Part shown: one piece after another, positions 1 through 9,053 of the stretch
How positions within the stretch are numbered: the first letter of the stretch is position 1
How the letters are laid out: every line of letters starts with the position of its first letter
Assembly: GCF_039523415.1 (NCBI RefSeq)
Contig: NZ_BAAAFG010000013.1
Location: forward strand, 62,001-126,000
Source: Gangjinia marincola
GTDB lineage: Bacteria > Bacteroidota > Bacteroidia > Flavobacteriales > Flavobacteriaceae
DNA length: 64,000 nucleotides
Direction of reading: 5' to 3'
Notes under the pieces: generated by a model
What the model saw: the letters and a program-made list of their open reading frames with translations, nothing else
Database searches by the model: none
What the model was told of the DNA's origin: nothing
Translations under genes and position numbers: made by a program

Positions 1-178
1 AGAGCACTAATGATCCATCTGTGGTAAGCGGAGTGACGGTTTCAACGGTTTCACCATTAAATCTTGCACTAATGACGTTGCGCGCCAGACCTTCGCTAAT
101 GCTCTTAGCGACCTCCATAGGTGTTACTCCGGCCTCAAATTGCTTTACGCTACCATCCGGTAGGGTGATGTGGATCAT
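1..178 (-). CDS. thrS: threonyl-tRNA synthetase, N-terminal part (partial)
   Basis: The first 59 codons of a gene that runs off the left edge. The translation begins MIHITLPDGSVKQFEAG and continues through a typical TGS domain (ISEGLARNVISARFNGE), which is the N-terminal nucleotide-binding-like domain of class II threonyl-tRNA synthetase. The enzyme charges tRNA-Thr in the cytoplasm and its next domain edits mischarged Ser-tRNA. The start at 178 is the only ATG that gives the full TGS fold. No Shine-Dalgarno sequence precedes it, as usual in this phylum. The catalytic and anticodon-binding domains lie outside the window, so intactness cannot be judged. RelA/SpoT proteins also carry TGS domains, but not at the extreme N-terminus. 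Confidence 0.88.
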   Translation of the reverse strand, partial: MIHITLPDGSVKQFEAGVTPMEVAKSISEGLARNVISARFNGETVETVTPLTTDGSLVL

Positions 179-247
179 ATCTCAAAAAATTAGGGGGCAA
201 AGATAACCCGAATAATTTACCACAACAACTCCTATAAATGAGAAAGT

Positions 248-1576
248 TTAGTTGTCTGGATAGTACCAAAAAGGGATTTTTGCAATGGTTTTGTGTGTGC
301 TATCAGAATTACGGTAAGTAATATTTAGAATGTGTTTCCCTTTATTAATAGTGGATATGTCCAAAAATGTTTCATAACCTAGTTGTTCATTATTTTTATT
401 GGTTACAACGAAATCTCCATAGATGGTATCATTATCTATTGTAGTAGTAATTAAATTCTCGAATTCTTGAAGGTATCTCTTAAGTGAGGGAATAGAATCT
501 GGGGATTCTATAGATTTTGCATTGAAAGTAATGTGAATACTAGAATTCATTCCTTTCTTTCCAGATCTTTTAAGAAATTTATTTTTTAAAAATAATTGAT
601 CTTCAATATCTCTGTTATAGTTTATAAATAGCTCTAAATACGGATTGGTTATTACTTTTGAATTTATAGCAGCCTTACTAACTAAATCTCTTTCGGTCTT
701 TAATTGATCTAAATAATTTGCATTATTGGCATATTCATCTTGCGTAGACATATTACCCACTATATAATCTGATTCGTTGATGTACGTTGTACCTGCAACA
801 ACCACCAATATAAAAGCTAACAATACACCTATAAGAATTTTTCTTCCAGATTTAAAGTCTAAAAAATTATAGAGTAGGGGTCGATATATAAATGAAAGCG
901 ATATGTACGAGAATAATTTATATATGGGGAAGTAAATTTTAGAAATAAAATGTTTTTTTTTCAAAATCCCATTACCTAAAAAGTCAATTAAAATAAACAA
1001 GCCCAGAAGAAAATAGGTTACTATTATGGGCGCGATCACAAAATTCAACACATTTTTAGCAAGTACGTTTGTCGTGATAGCAATGAAAAGAGAAGGTATT
1101 ATTAATAAAGTGAAAAAGGATATAAATATAAAGATTAATAGAAAGCTTAGTGCAAATAAGAGGCTGCAATAATCCTCTAGTATAGATATATACTTATCAT
1201 ACGAACCTATTCGCTTTTTTAAATAATTTGTGAACTTATCATTATAATTAAGCGACGTAAAATCAATATCCCCACTAACATACCTTAGACCTAATGCGCC
1301 AATCCATAAACCCCTTAAAACCAAATGAACCAATAGGCTGGTGGTTAAGATATACCATGATATTAATGCTACTGTATAAAAATTACTAATCAAAACTTGA
1401 AATACAGTAGAATCTGATTTATCAAACCATTTTTGGGTTAATACGGGTATTTGATCATGAATTTCAAACAATCCAAAAATCGCGAAACCAGAAATAATAA
1501 GTTCCAGCTGCCAGCTTTCTTGTTGGAGATTATCCAACCACTTTTTAAACTTTTCACTTTTGTAATTCTGTTCCAT
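248..1576 (-). CDS. unrecognised multi-pass membrane protein
   Basis: A 442-residue protein that I do not recognise. It has a short cytoplasmic-looking N-terminus, about five hydrophobic helices (roughly residues 25-45, 65-90, 135-165, 180-205 and 245-265) and then a soluble C-terminal half of about 170 residues rich in Asn, Asp and Ser, presumably outside the membrane. No catalytic motif is visible. It is flanked by thrS on the same strand, about 70 bp downstream, and by a divergent OmpH-like gene. The base composition is visibly AT-richer than its neighbours, with many AAT, ATA and TTA codons, which is compatible with either weak constraint or acquisition. The function is unknown. Confidence 0.72.
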   Translation of the reverse strand: MEQNYKSEKFKKWLDNLQQESWQLELIISGFAIFGLFEIHDQIPVLTQKWFDKSDSTVFQVLISNFYTVALISWYILTTSLLVHLVLRGLWIGALGLRYVSGDIDFTSLNYNDKFTNYLKKRIGSYDKYISILEDYCSLLFALSFLLIFIFISFFTLLIIPSLFIAITTNVLAKNVLNFVIAPIIVTYFLLGLFILIDFLGNGILKKKHFISKIYFPIYKLFSYISLSFIYRPLLYNFLDFKSGRKILIGVLLAFILVVVAGTTYINESDYIVGNMSTQDEYANNANYLDQLKTERDLVSKAAINSKVITNPYLELFINYNRDIEDQLFLKNKFLKRSGKKGMNSSIHITFNAKSIESPDSIPSLKRYLQEFENLITTTIDNDTIYGDFVVTNKNNEQLGYETFLDISTINKGKHILNITYRNSDSTHKTIAKIPFWYYPDN

Positions 1577-1678
1577 GAAGCACTAGTTTACACAATATTA
1601 GTGTAGTTTTTATTGAAATGATACAGTGAACGAAGAAATAAATTATGAATATATTGTTCATTAATTAATTCCATAGGC

Positions 1679-2137
1679 ATGAGTTCATCCAAATCTTACA
1701 TAGTAACTATCGATATGAATGCAGTCATCGCTGCGCTTATCGATATAAATAAAGTGAATCTCGATATCGAACAGTATAGAAATCAACTTTCCAAAAAAAC
1801 CGAACAAAGGACAACCGATTTTGAAAACATGATTGCTAAAATCAATGAGAATTATCACGATGATTTGAAGGAAGATATAGACAAGGTGTTAGAACGTGAA
1901 CAAAAAAAGCTCAAGATGGAGCTTACGGTACAAATGATTGAACATTTAACATTAGTAGAGGCTAAACGAGAAAATATTATGCAGCCTATTCACGATAAAA
2001 TTGAAAAAGTTGTTCGCCAATTAATTGATGAAAGAGGGATTACCCAAGTCATTAATCATGGAGCTCATCTCTACTATACAAGTCCAGATCAGGATATAAC
2101 TCAAGATGTTATTCAAAGACTAACTTTAGAAGATTAG
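1679..2137 (+). CDS. OmpH/Skp-like coiled-coil protein without a signal peptide
   Basis: A 152-residue protein. Its middle (about residues 25-115) is a charged amphipathic helix region, and its C-terminus (TQVINHGAHLYYTSPDQDIT) matches the end of the OmpH/Skp periplasmic chaperone family, where a Y-D-I-T motif closes the tentacle-bearing fold. Skp escorts outer-membrane proteins in the periplasm, but this protein has no N-terminal hydrophobic segment. It starts with MSSSKSYIVTIDMNAVIAAL, so it would stay in the cytoplasm unless the true start lies elsewhere. No upstream in-frame start with a leader is seen. It could be a cytoplasmic derivative of the fold. It is a single gene, convergent with htpG. 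Confidence 0.6.
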   Translation: MSSSKSYIVTIDMNAVIAALIDINKVNLDIEQYRNQLSKKTEQRTTDFENMIAKINENYHDDLKEDIDKVLEREQKKLKMELTVQMIEHLTLVEAKRENIMQPIHDKIEKVVRQLIDERGITQVINHGAHLYYTSPDQDITQDVIQRLTLED

Positions 2138-2174
2138 TATGAACAGCTTTATGAAAGACTTCATATTAGAACCA

Positions 2175-2209
2175 AAAAATCCCATTTGCTCAATGCGAAT
2201 GGGATTTTT
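2175..2209. terminator. bidirectional intrinsic terminator
   Basis: A 15-bp hairpin with a 5-base loop (AAAAATCCCATT paired with its complement, extended by three more pairs) has T-runs on both strands. It separates the OmpH-like gene from the convergent htpG. Confidence 0.85.
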
Positions 2210-2249
2210 GATTGTCAAGCAATGAATAACTTGTCTTATGTAGAGTAAG

Positions 2250-2270
2250 ATCCTGAAACAAGTTCAGGAT
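2250..2270. repeat. REP-like palindrome at the htpG stop
   Basis: ATCCTGAA and TTCAGGAT are 8-bp perfect arms around the loop ACAAG. The right arm touches the htpG stop codon. There is no T-run, so it is not a typical terminator. Palindromes of this CCTGAA..TTCAGG type are scattered in many bacterial genomes. Confidence 0.55.
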
Positions 2271-4156
2271 TACTTGATCATCTCAAAGCTTCTACTGATA
2301 AAATTTGTAAGCTCTTCACCTTTAAGCAGGTTTTGAGATAGGCGTGCTAAGTCTAAGGATTGCTTGATCAGACGCTCTTTCTTTTTGTCTGTTTTGGTAT
2401 TGAGAATTGTACCAATCAGTTCGTGATTGGTATTAACGACCAAATTGTATATCTCTGGCATATTGCCCATACCAAACATTCCGCCGCCACCGGTTGCCTG
2501 CATCTCCTTCATACGCCGCATGAACTCTGGTTGGGTGATAATCAGCGGAGCTGCATCACTGTCCATGGCTTCTAATTGAATGGTGTACTTTTCTGTAGGC
2601 ACCACTTTTTCAAACGATTCCTGCACAGCTTTCTTTTCGTCATCACTCAGCTTAGATATCTGCTCTTCGTCTTTCTTGATCAAATTATCAATATGATCAG
2701 AGTCTACTCGTACAAACTGAATGTTCTCCTTACTAGTCTCCAGCTTTTGAAGCAAATGAGACACAATAGGTGAATCTAACAGCAGTACCTCATAGCCTTT
2801 TTTCTTCGCTGCCTGGATGTAAGGATGTTGCTCATCTTTGTTTGAGGCGTATAAAATGACCATTTTGCCATCTTTATCGGTCTGGGCATCTTTGATCTTA
2901 TCGGTCAATTCACCAAAGGTTTGGTAGGTATCATTTACGGTTGGATAAAGTGCAAAATGATCTGCCTTTTCAAAGAATTTATCTTCGGTCAGCATACCGT
3001 ACTCAATCACCATTTTTATATCATCCCACTTTTGCTCAAAGTCCTCGCGGTTATTATTGAAGAGTGACTTTAATTTATCTGCTACTTTTTTCGTGATGTA
3101 ATTAGAGATCTTTTTCACCGCACCATCAGCCTGTAAATAACTACGGGATACATTTAAAGGAATATCCGGTGAGTCGATGACTCCGCGTAACATGGTTAAG
3201 AATTCGGGTACGATTCCTTCTACATTATCAGTAACGAACACCTGATTTTGATAGAGCTGAATACGATCTTTTTGCATCGCCATATCATGCCCCAGTTTAG
3301 GGAAATATAAAATCCCCGTAAGATTGAATGGATAGTCTACGTTGAGGTGAATGTTGAAAAGCGGCTCCTCAAATTGCATAGGATACAATTCACGGTAAAA
3401 GCTTTTGTAATCTTCATCTTCTAAATCTGCCGGTTTTTTAGTCCACGCCGGGTTTGGATTGTTAATGATATTATCTACTTCCTGAGTAGGAGCAGGATCC
3501 TCTTCTTTGGCACCTTCAGGCTTAGGCAATGTTTCTGTTTTAGTACCAAACTTGATCGGCACCGGCATAAATTTGTTGTACTTGGTTAAAAGCTCACGAA
3601 TCTTATGCTCTTCTAAAAACTCTTTTTCATCCTCATTGATATGAAGAATGATTTCTGTACCGCGGGTCTCTTTTTCACCTTCCGTTAAGGTGAACTCAGT
3701 CGTACCTTCACAAATCCAATGAGCGGCCGATTCGTCTTTATACGATTTAGTTTTGATCTCTACTTTATCGGCTACCATAAAGGCAGAGTAAAAACCAAGA
3801 CCAAAGTGCCCTATGATTCCGCTATCTTTAGCAGAGTCTTTATACTTTTCTAAAAATTCTTCCGCACCAGAGAAGGCTACTTGGTTGATGTATTTTTCAA
3901 CTTCATCTTGAGTCATCCCCAGTCCCTGATCGATGATGTGAAGTGTTTTGTTTTCCTTGTCGATCTTTACTTCAATCATTGGGTTGTCTAATTCAACTTT
4001 AGCTTCACCAATGTTTGCAAGATGCTTCAGCTTTAGCGTAGCATCGGTCGCGTTAGAAATTAGCTCACGTAGAAAAATCTCATGATCACTATACAAGAAT
4101 TTCTTGATAAGTGGGAAGATGTTTTCTACAGATACATTAATAGTTCCTGTTGCCAT
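2270..4156 (-). CDS. htpG: molecular chaperone HtpG (Hsp90)
   Basis: A full-length 628-residue bacterial Hsp90. The GHKL ATPase domain comes first (about residues 1-230), with ELISNATDAT (Glu31, Asn35) for ATP/Mg binding, DQGLGM, and GHFGLGFYSAF as the lid glycine motif. An acidic, proline-rich insert follows (about 215-245), then the middle client-binding domain with the NVSRSYLQ motif and the C-terminal dimerisation domain. It folds or stabilises client proteins in the cytoplasm using ATP. The C-terminus has a methionine/glycine-rich stretch (GGGGMFGMGNMP), common in Bacteroidota HtpG. It is a monocistronic unit ending at the terminator at 2175-2209. No CIRCE-like operator was seen upstream. 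Confidence 0.97.
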   Translation of the reverse strand: MATGTINVSVENIFPLIKKFLYSDHEIFLRELISNATDATLKLKHLANIGEAKVELDNPMIEVKIDKENKTLHIIDQGLGMTQDEVEKYINQVAFSGAEEFLEKYKDSAKDSGIIGHFGLGFYSAFMVADKVEIKTKSYKDESAAHWICEGTTEFTLTEGEKETRGTEIILHINEDEKEFLEEHKIRELLTKYNKFMPVPIKFGTKTETLPKPEGAKEEDPAPTQEVDNIINNPNPAWTKKPADLEDEDYKSFYRELYPMQFEEPLFNIHLNVDYPFNLTGILYFPKLGHDMAMQKDRIQLYQNQVFVTDNVEGIVPEFLTMLRGVIDSPDIPLNVSRSYLQADGAVKKISNYITKKVADKLKSLFNNNREDFEQKWDDIKMVIEYGMLTEDKFFEKADHFALYPTVNDTYQTFGELTDKIKDAQTDKDGKMVILYASNKDEQHPYIQAAKKKGYEVLLLDSPIVSHLLQKLETSKENIQFVRVDSDHIDNLIKKDEEQISKLSDDEKKAVQESFEKVVPTEKYTIQLEAMDSDAAPLIITQPEFMRRMKEMQATGGGGMFGMGNMPEIYNLVVNTNHELIGTILNTKTDKKKERLIKQSLDLARLSQNLLKGEELTNFISRSFEMIK

Positions 4157-4267
4157 ATGTTATGTGTTGTAATTTTCCGCGTAAGCGAAAAAATGATTCT
4201 ACTTATTTTTCTATAGCAAGTCAAAAAAAATACCACTCCGGGTAATCTGACAAACTGACACAGTAAA

Positions 4268-4311
4268 GTTTAACAAATGTTTTGTTTAAAGTTTTGAACC
4301 AAACATTAAAC
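4268..4311. promoter_or_regulatory. possible operator of the TetR-like gene
   Basis: Imperfect inverted arms GTTTAACAAATGTTTTG and CAAACATTAAAC surround the -33 region of the promoter just upstream of the TetR-like gene. A third GTTTAA copy starts at 4284. Position and symmetry fit an autoregulatory TetR site. The arms differ by a 3-5 base indel, so this is tentative. Confidence 0.35.
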
Positions 4312-4326
4312 AGTTTTGTATTTTTG
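4294..4326 (+). promoter_or_regulatory. flavobacterial promoter of the TetR-like/ABC1 operon
   Basis: TTG at 4294-4296, a 22-base spacer, and TATTTTTG at 4319-4326 match the TTG/TAnnTTTG consensus exactly. The -7 box ends only four bases before the ATG at 4331, so the transcript is probably leaderless. Confidence 0.65.
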
Positions 4327-4330
4327 AAGT

Positions 4331-4999
4331 ATGACAGCAAAGAAGACAACCACAAAAAAGAAGGCGCCTACCAAAGAACAATTTGTAAGCATGTATATGG
4401 ATTATGTGCTTGAGCATGAAATGGAGCCCAAAACCATTTATAAGTTTTGTAAGGAGCATAAGGTAGAAGAGCAGGATTTTTATCAGTTCTTCGGAAGTTT
4501 TACCTCCCTGCGGAAGGAAATCTGGAATATGTTTTTTGAAAACAGCATTACCCTGATGCATAAGTCGCCTGAGGTAGAAACCTACTCCAGTCGTGAGAAG
4601 ATGTTGACGTTATTTTACACCTTTTTTGAAAACCTTACGGCAAACCGAAGCTATGTTTTGTTCACCTTAGAACAACATAACAATCAGCTTAAAAACATGG
4701 ATCAGCTTAAAGGATTGCGCAAACACATGCGTGCTTTTGCTAAAGAGCTGATTGAGGATGATAATGATGAAAAGCAATTTAGAGTATTACAGCGCAGTGA
4801 AACGATTTATGCCGAAGCTGCCTGGGTACAACTTCTATTTTTGATCAATTTTTGGCGTAATGACAATTCTGCTAATTTTGAAAAGACTGACATGGCGATT
4901 GAAAAATCGGTCAATACCATATTTGACGTGTTTGACAATACACCTTTGGAGCGTGTCATTGATTTTGGAAAATTTTTATATAAAGAAGCCCGTCATTAA
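4331..4999 (+). CDS. TetR-family transcriptional regulator
   Basis: A 222-residue protein with a Lys-rich tail (residues 1-15), then a short helix-turn-helix region (about 17-62; PKTIYKFCKEHKVEEQDFYQ fits recognition helices followed by FG..SLRKEIW) and a helical ligand-binding domain ending KFLYKEARH. This layout is that of TetR repressors, although the HTH is diverged. Its stop overlaps the start of the ABC1-kinase gene by one base (TAATG), so the two are translated together. A promoter and a possible operator lie directly upstream, suggesting autorepression. The ligand is unknown, but the partner suggests a membrane-lipid or quinone theme. Confidence 0.75.
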   Translation: MTAKKTTTKKKAPTKEQFVSMYMDYVLEHEMEPKTIYKFCKEHKVEEQDFYQFFGSFTSLRKEIWNMFFENSITLMHKSPEVETYSSREKMLTLFYTFFENLTANRSYVLFTLEQHNNQLKNMDQLKGLRKHMRAFAKELIEDDNDEKQFRVLQRSETIYAEAAWVQLLFLINFWRNDNSANFEKTDMAIEKSVNTIFDVFDNTPLERVIDFGKFLYKEARH

Positions 5000-6312
5000 T
5001 GAAAAGTATTGACAAAATACCAACCAGTAAACTGGGCAGAACAACAGAAATGGTGAAAACCGGCGTAAAAATCGGTGGCAACTATTTAAAGTATTATGGC
5101 AAAAAAGCCATTAATCCGTCCTTAGATAAGGAGCAATTAAATGAAGATAATGCAGCCGATATTTACGACGGACTCAAAAACTTAAAAGGAAGTGCGCTTA
5201 AGGTGGCTCAAATGCTTTCCATGGAAAAGAGCTTGTTGCCACAAGCCTATGTAGAGAAATTTAGCTTGGCGCAATTTAGTGTGCCGCCTTTATCTGCGCC
5301 CTTGGTGCGAAAAACATTTAAACAATACCACGGGAAATATCCCGAAGAGATTTTTGATACGTTTGCGACTCAATCTATTAATGCGGCCAGTATCGGTCAG
5401 GTACATCAAGCCACATTAGATGGGAAAAAACTTGCTGTGAAAATTCAATATCCCGGAGTCGCAAATAGTATCTCTAGTGATTTGGCGATGGTAAAGCCTA
5501 TCGCATACCGCATGTTCAATCTAAAGGGTAAGGATGCAGATAAATATTTTGATGAGGTAGAAGATAAGTTGTTAGAAGAGACAGATTATCGCTTAGAGGT
5601 AGAACAAAGCATTGCAATTAGCGAAGCCTGTAGTAAAATACCTACTCTAAAATTTCCAAATTATTACAAAGAACTAAGTAGTGAACGCATCATTACCATG
5701 GATTGGATGCAGGGTTTGCATCTAAGTGAATTTGCTAAAACAGATTTTGATCAGGAAACCGGAAATAAACTGGGTCAAACCTTGTGGGATTTTTACATGT
5801 ATCAAATGCACGGTCTAAAAATGGTGCATGCAGATCCACATCCCGGTAATTTCTTGATCAATGAAGCGCATGAACTTATCGCCATCGACTTTGGATGTAT
5901 TAAACAAGTACCAGACGAATTTTACATTCCTTATTTTGAATTGAGCACTCCAGAGAATATTAGTGATATAGAAATTTTTCAGCTCAAATTAAGAGAGTTA
6001 GAAATTTTACGCGATGACGATACAGATGATGAGGTGGCTTATTTCACGGCGTTGTTTAGAGAAATGCTTAGTTTATTTACACAGCCCTTTCATGAACAGG
6101 AGTTTGACTTTTCAGACCCGGAGTTTTGGGGGCAAATTACCGCGCTGAGTGAAAAGTATAGCAGCGATGATCAATTGAGAAAAATGAATGGAAATAGAGG
6201 TAGCCGTCATTTTATTTATATCAACAGAACCTTTTTTGGGTTGTACAATTTATTGCATGATTTAAAGGCGACTGTAGACATCAATCACTATAAAAAGTAT
6301 TTAGAGAATTAA
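4999..6312 (+). CDS. ABC1/UbiB-family atypical kinase (AarF-like)
   Basis: A 437-residue member of the ABC1/ADCK/UbiB family. Visible motifs are LKGSALKVAQML (about 62-73, the KxGQ region), the Ala-rich nucleotide loop NAASIGQVH, AVKIQYPGV with the ATP-binding lysine, EETDYRLEVEQ, and the catalytic MVHADPHPGNFLI followed by AIDFGCIKQ with the metal-binding Asp. Family members act as ATPases or kinases that support ubiquinone or membrane-lipid homeostasis. The usual Gly of KxGQ is Ala here (KVAQ). There is no C-terminal membrane helix pair. It is cotranscribed with a TetR-like regulator, and a strong terminator follows. Confidence 0.9.
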   Translation: MKSIDKIPTSKLGRTTEMVKTGVKIGGNYLKYYGKKAINPSLDKEQLNEDNAADIYDGLKNLKGSALKVAQMLSMEKSLLPQAYVEKFSLAQFSVPPLSAPLVRKTFKQYHGKYPEEIFDTFATQSINAASIGQVHQATLDGKKLAVKIQYPGVANSISSDLAMVKPIAYRMFNLKGKDADKYFDEVEDKLLEETDYRLEVEQSIAISEACSKIPTLKFPNYYKELSSERIITMDWMQGLHLSEFAKTDFDQETGNKLGQTLWDFYMYQMHGLKMVHADPHPGNFLINEAHELIAIDFGCIKQVPDEFYIPYFELSTPENISDIEIFQLKLRELEILRDDDTDDEVAYFTALFREMLSLFTQPFHEQEFDFSDPEFWGQITALSEKYSSDDQLRKMNGNRGSRHFIYINRTFFGLYNLLHDLKATVDINHYKKYLEN

Positions 6313-6370
6313 GTTAGATTGGTTAGGTTGAAAGAAAAGCGTGTTGTGGTTGGCATGCTTTTCGAAAATT

Positions 6371-6398
6371 CCCTCCCTGGTTTCAGGGAGGGTTTTTT
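6371..6398 (+). terminator. intrinsic terminator after the ABC1-kinase gene
   Basis: A 9-bp GC-rich stem (CCCTCCCTG paired with CAGGGAGGG) with loop GTTT is followed by six T. It lies between convergent genes. Confidence 0.9.
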
Positions 6399-6409
6399 AT
6401 GGTAATGCT

Positions 6410-8851
6410 CTAGCGCGTTCCTTCTTTTTCTAAAGTAGAAGTGTCTTTGTTTTTCACATATTGCTCCAGCCATTGATCTTGCTCCCACAATACGTGCAGT
6501 ACAGATTCTTTCGCACGATACCCATGACTCTCTTTAGGCAACATGACCAAGCGGGCAGTTGCACCAAGTCCTTTTAATGCATTAAAATAACGTTCACTTT
6601 GAAGGGGATAGGTCCCGGAATTATTATCGGCTTCACCATGAATAAGCAGCAAAGGCGTTTTCATTTTATCGGCGTGCATAAAGGGTGACATGGTATAATA
6701 TACCTCTGGAGCTTCCCAATAACTGCGCTCTTCACTTTGAAAGCCAAATGGGGTTAAGGTTCTATTATATGCACCACTACGAGCGATACCCGCAGCAAAT
6801 AAATTAGAATGCGACAGTAGATTTGCCGTCATAAAAGCACCATAGCTATGACCACCGACTGCAACCCGCTCCCGGTCAACATAGCCCAGTTTATCTACTG
6901 CATCAATGGCCGCTTTGGCATTAGCGACTAACTGACTTCTAAAGCTATCGTTTGGTTGCTCATCTCCCTCACCTACGATTGGAAATGCAGCATTGTCTAA
7001 CACCGCATATCCTTTAGTAACCCAATATATAGGCGATCCATAATAGGGATAGGTAAATGAATTGGGATTAGAGGTATTTTGACCCGCACTGTTCTTATCC
7101 TTGTATTCACGCGGGTACGCCCACATAATCATAGGTAGTTTGTCTGTTTTGTTGTACCCTTCAGGCAAGTATAAGGTGCCATTTAAGGTTAAACCATCCT
7201 CACGTTGATAGGTAATTACTTCTTTTGAAACATTTTCTAAGGCTTTAAATGGATTATCAAAAAAGCTTATTTGTATAGGTTTACTCTTCCGCTTAAAATT
7301 TCTGATATAATAATTAGGATAGTCTACCGCAGATTCTACACGAGTAAGAATGCTTCCCTTTTTCATATCAAGCCCTTTAATTAATGACTCCTTTTTGGCT
7401 TTATAGGGTGAGGTGTAAATTCGTGTAGTCTTGAGAGAAGTTAAATTCATCTTATCTACAAACGGGAATTGACCCTCTTTCGTAAAACCTTCGCCCATTA
7501 AATAGACTGCGTTGTTATGCAAGGAGAGAACTTGTTCTCCAAAATTATTCTTTGTGGTGACAAACCTTCCCGGGTCACTATAGCGATCCTGGTAATTACG
7601 GTCTGTAATAATCTTAGCTTCCTTTGATGAATCCGAAGGATTAAACAAATAGGTTTTGGTGTTTCGGGTATTCCACCAGTAATCTCTGGCAATCGCATGA
7701 GTATCGTCACCCCAGGTGATGCCAGAAAAACGATGTTTGGTTTTTAAAAAGGATAAGCCATCACCGTTAAAAGGAGCTTCAAGCATAAACACTTCATCCC
7801 TGTAAGCCACTTCATTGGCGGGATCTCCACCATCTAAAGCTTCCACGTAAATTAAGGTAGCTGGGCGATCGTTACGCCAGCTCATGTCTCGTCTACCTTC
7901 GCGTTCTGCCATAAAACCTTTAGGTAAATCTTCAATCAAAGGTACATTTAGGACTTCGCTGACCATATTACCGTCTTTGTCATAGATTGTTGTGGTACTG
8001 GGGAATCTGCGGTATGGAACCAAATAAGAAAATGGTGTGTGAATGGTGGTGACCATCACGTAATTACCATCAGGCGAAAAATCAATTCCGCGATACATGG
8101 CAGCTTCTTTCCATAAGCTTGTTTTCCCGTCTAGAGATACTTTCATCAACTCAGCCAAAGCCAACTGCTTAAAATTATGTTCGTCATTAGGATTTTTGAG
8201 CAAATCCTGATACGTCCTGTTTTGAGCCTTTTTACCATCGCTTGTCGTAATGGTTGGGCCTGTTGGTACTGATGTTTTAGTGTCAATCAAGGGCTTTACA
8301 TCTTTTGATACCGTTTTAATCAATACGGCTGTATTATCCTTAAACCAATCGATAGGGTTACCCATATTGGCATTAAGAAATGGAGTCTCTATTCTTGTAA
8401 CGCTTGCATTTTTAACGTCTAGTATCCAAAGCTCCACGCCCTGATCGGTTGTATTGGTTAGTGCTACTTTTTCTTCATTGGGCGACCAACTAAAATTAGC
8501 CAACCTTGGGTTTACGGGTAATCCACTTACCGTTTTAGCCTCTTTATCCTTTACGTTCTTAATTTTAACATTGGTGTAGTAGGTGTTGCGACTGCCGATA
8601 TTGGTTTTAGGATTTACACGCAATCCGCCAAGACGCAATTCTTCTTCGCTCAATTCTGCAATAGATTTATAAGCATCTCTATAGAGAAAAATCATCATTT
8701 CTCCTTTGCTGTCAACAAGCGTAGTGGGAGCCAAAGGGACATCAACCAGTGCCAGGATTTCTTTAGAGGGTTTTTGATAGGTCAGATTTTCTTGTGCGCT
8801 AATGGATAATGTTACCAAGAGGAATAAAAGCAGTACAGAATTTTTTTTCAT
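6410..8851 (-). CDS. secreted S9-family (glutamyl endopeptidase-like) serine peptidase
   Basis: An 813-residue exported protein with a signal peptide (MKKNSVLLLFLLVTLSISAQ, cleavage after Ala-Gln). Residues 60-540 form a beta-propeller-like region. The C-terminal alpha/beta hydrolase has nucleophile Ser669 in GGHSYGAF, Asp742 in HGEADN and His776 in ESHGYR. The ending VLHVLWEQDQWLEQYV resembles plant chloroplast glutamyl endopeptidase, an S9D-type enzyme. It probably degrades peptides in the periplasm or outside the cell. It stands alone, ends next to the terminator at 6371-6398, and has no T9SS domain. The exact bond specificity cannot be read from the sequence. Confidence 0.88.
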   Translation of the reverse strand: MKKNSVLLLFLLVTLSISAQENLTYQKPSKEILALVDVPLAPTTLVDSKGEMMIFLYRDAYKSIAELSEEELRLGGLRVNPKTNIGSRNTYYTNVKIKNVKDKEAKTVSGLPVNPRLANFSWSPNEEKVALTNTTDQGVELWILDVKNASVTRIETPFLNANMGNPIDWFKDNTAVLIKTVSKDVKPLIDTKTSVPTGPTITTSDGKKAQNRTYQDLLKNPNDEHNFKQLALAELMKVSLDGKTSLWKEAAMYRGIDFSPDGNYVMVTTIHTPFSYLVPYRRFPSTTTIYDKDGNMVSEVLNVPLIEDLPKGFMAEREGRRDMSWRNDRPATLIYVEALDGGDPANEVAYRDEVFMLEAPFNGDGLSFLKTKHRFSGITWGDDTHAIARDYWWNTRNTKTYLFNPSDSSKEAKIITDRNYQDRYSDPGRFVTTKNNFGEQVLSLHNNAVYLMGEGFTKEGQFPFVDKMNLTSLKTTRIYTSPYKAKKESLIKGLDMKKGSILTRVESAVDYPNYYIRNFKRKSKPIQISFFDNPFKALENVSKEVITYQREDGLTLNGTLYLPEGYNKTDKLPMIMWAYPREYKDKNSAGQNTSNPNSFTYPYYGSPIYWVTKGYAVLDNAAFPIVGEGDEQPNDSFRSQLVANAKAAIDAVDKLGYVDRERVAVGGHSYGAFMTANLLSHSNLFAAGIARSGAYNRTLTPFGFQSEERSYWEAPEVYYTMSPFMHADKMKTPLLLIHGEADNNSGTYPLQSERYFNALKGLGATARLVMLPKESHGYRAKESVLHVLWEQDQWLEQYVKNKDTSTLEKEGTR

Positions 8852-9053
8852 GGTATGTTAGGATAATGGTGTAATCCCTAAAGTTAATCGATCTATGTGA
8901 GAACTTAAAAATTACTCCCTTTATTTACTATGCGTGCATACAAAAGGAAACCCTAAAGTTTTCTAGATCCCTATTGATTACCGTATATTGACCCGTTGTT
9001 TTGCTGAAAATTCAGTAGAAATAAAAAAAATTACGAAATCTATAATTACGCAT

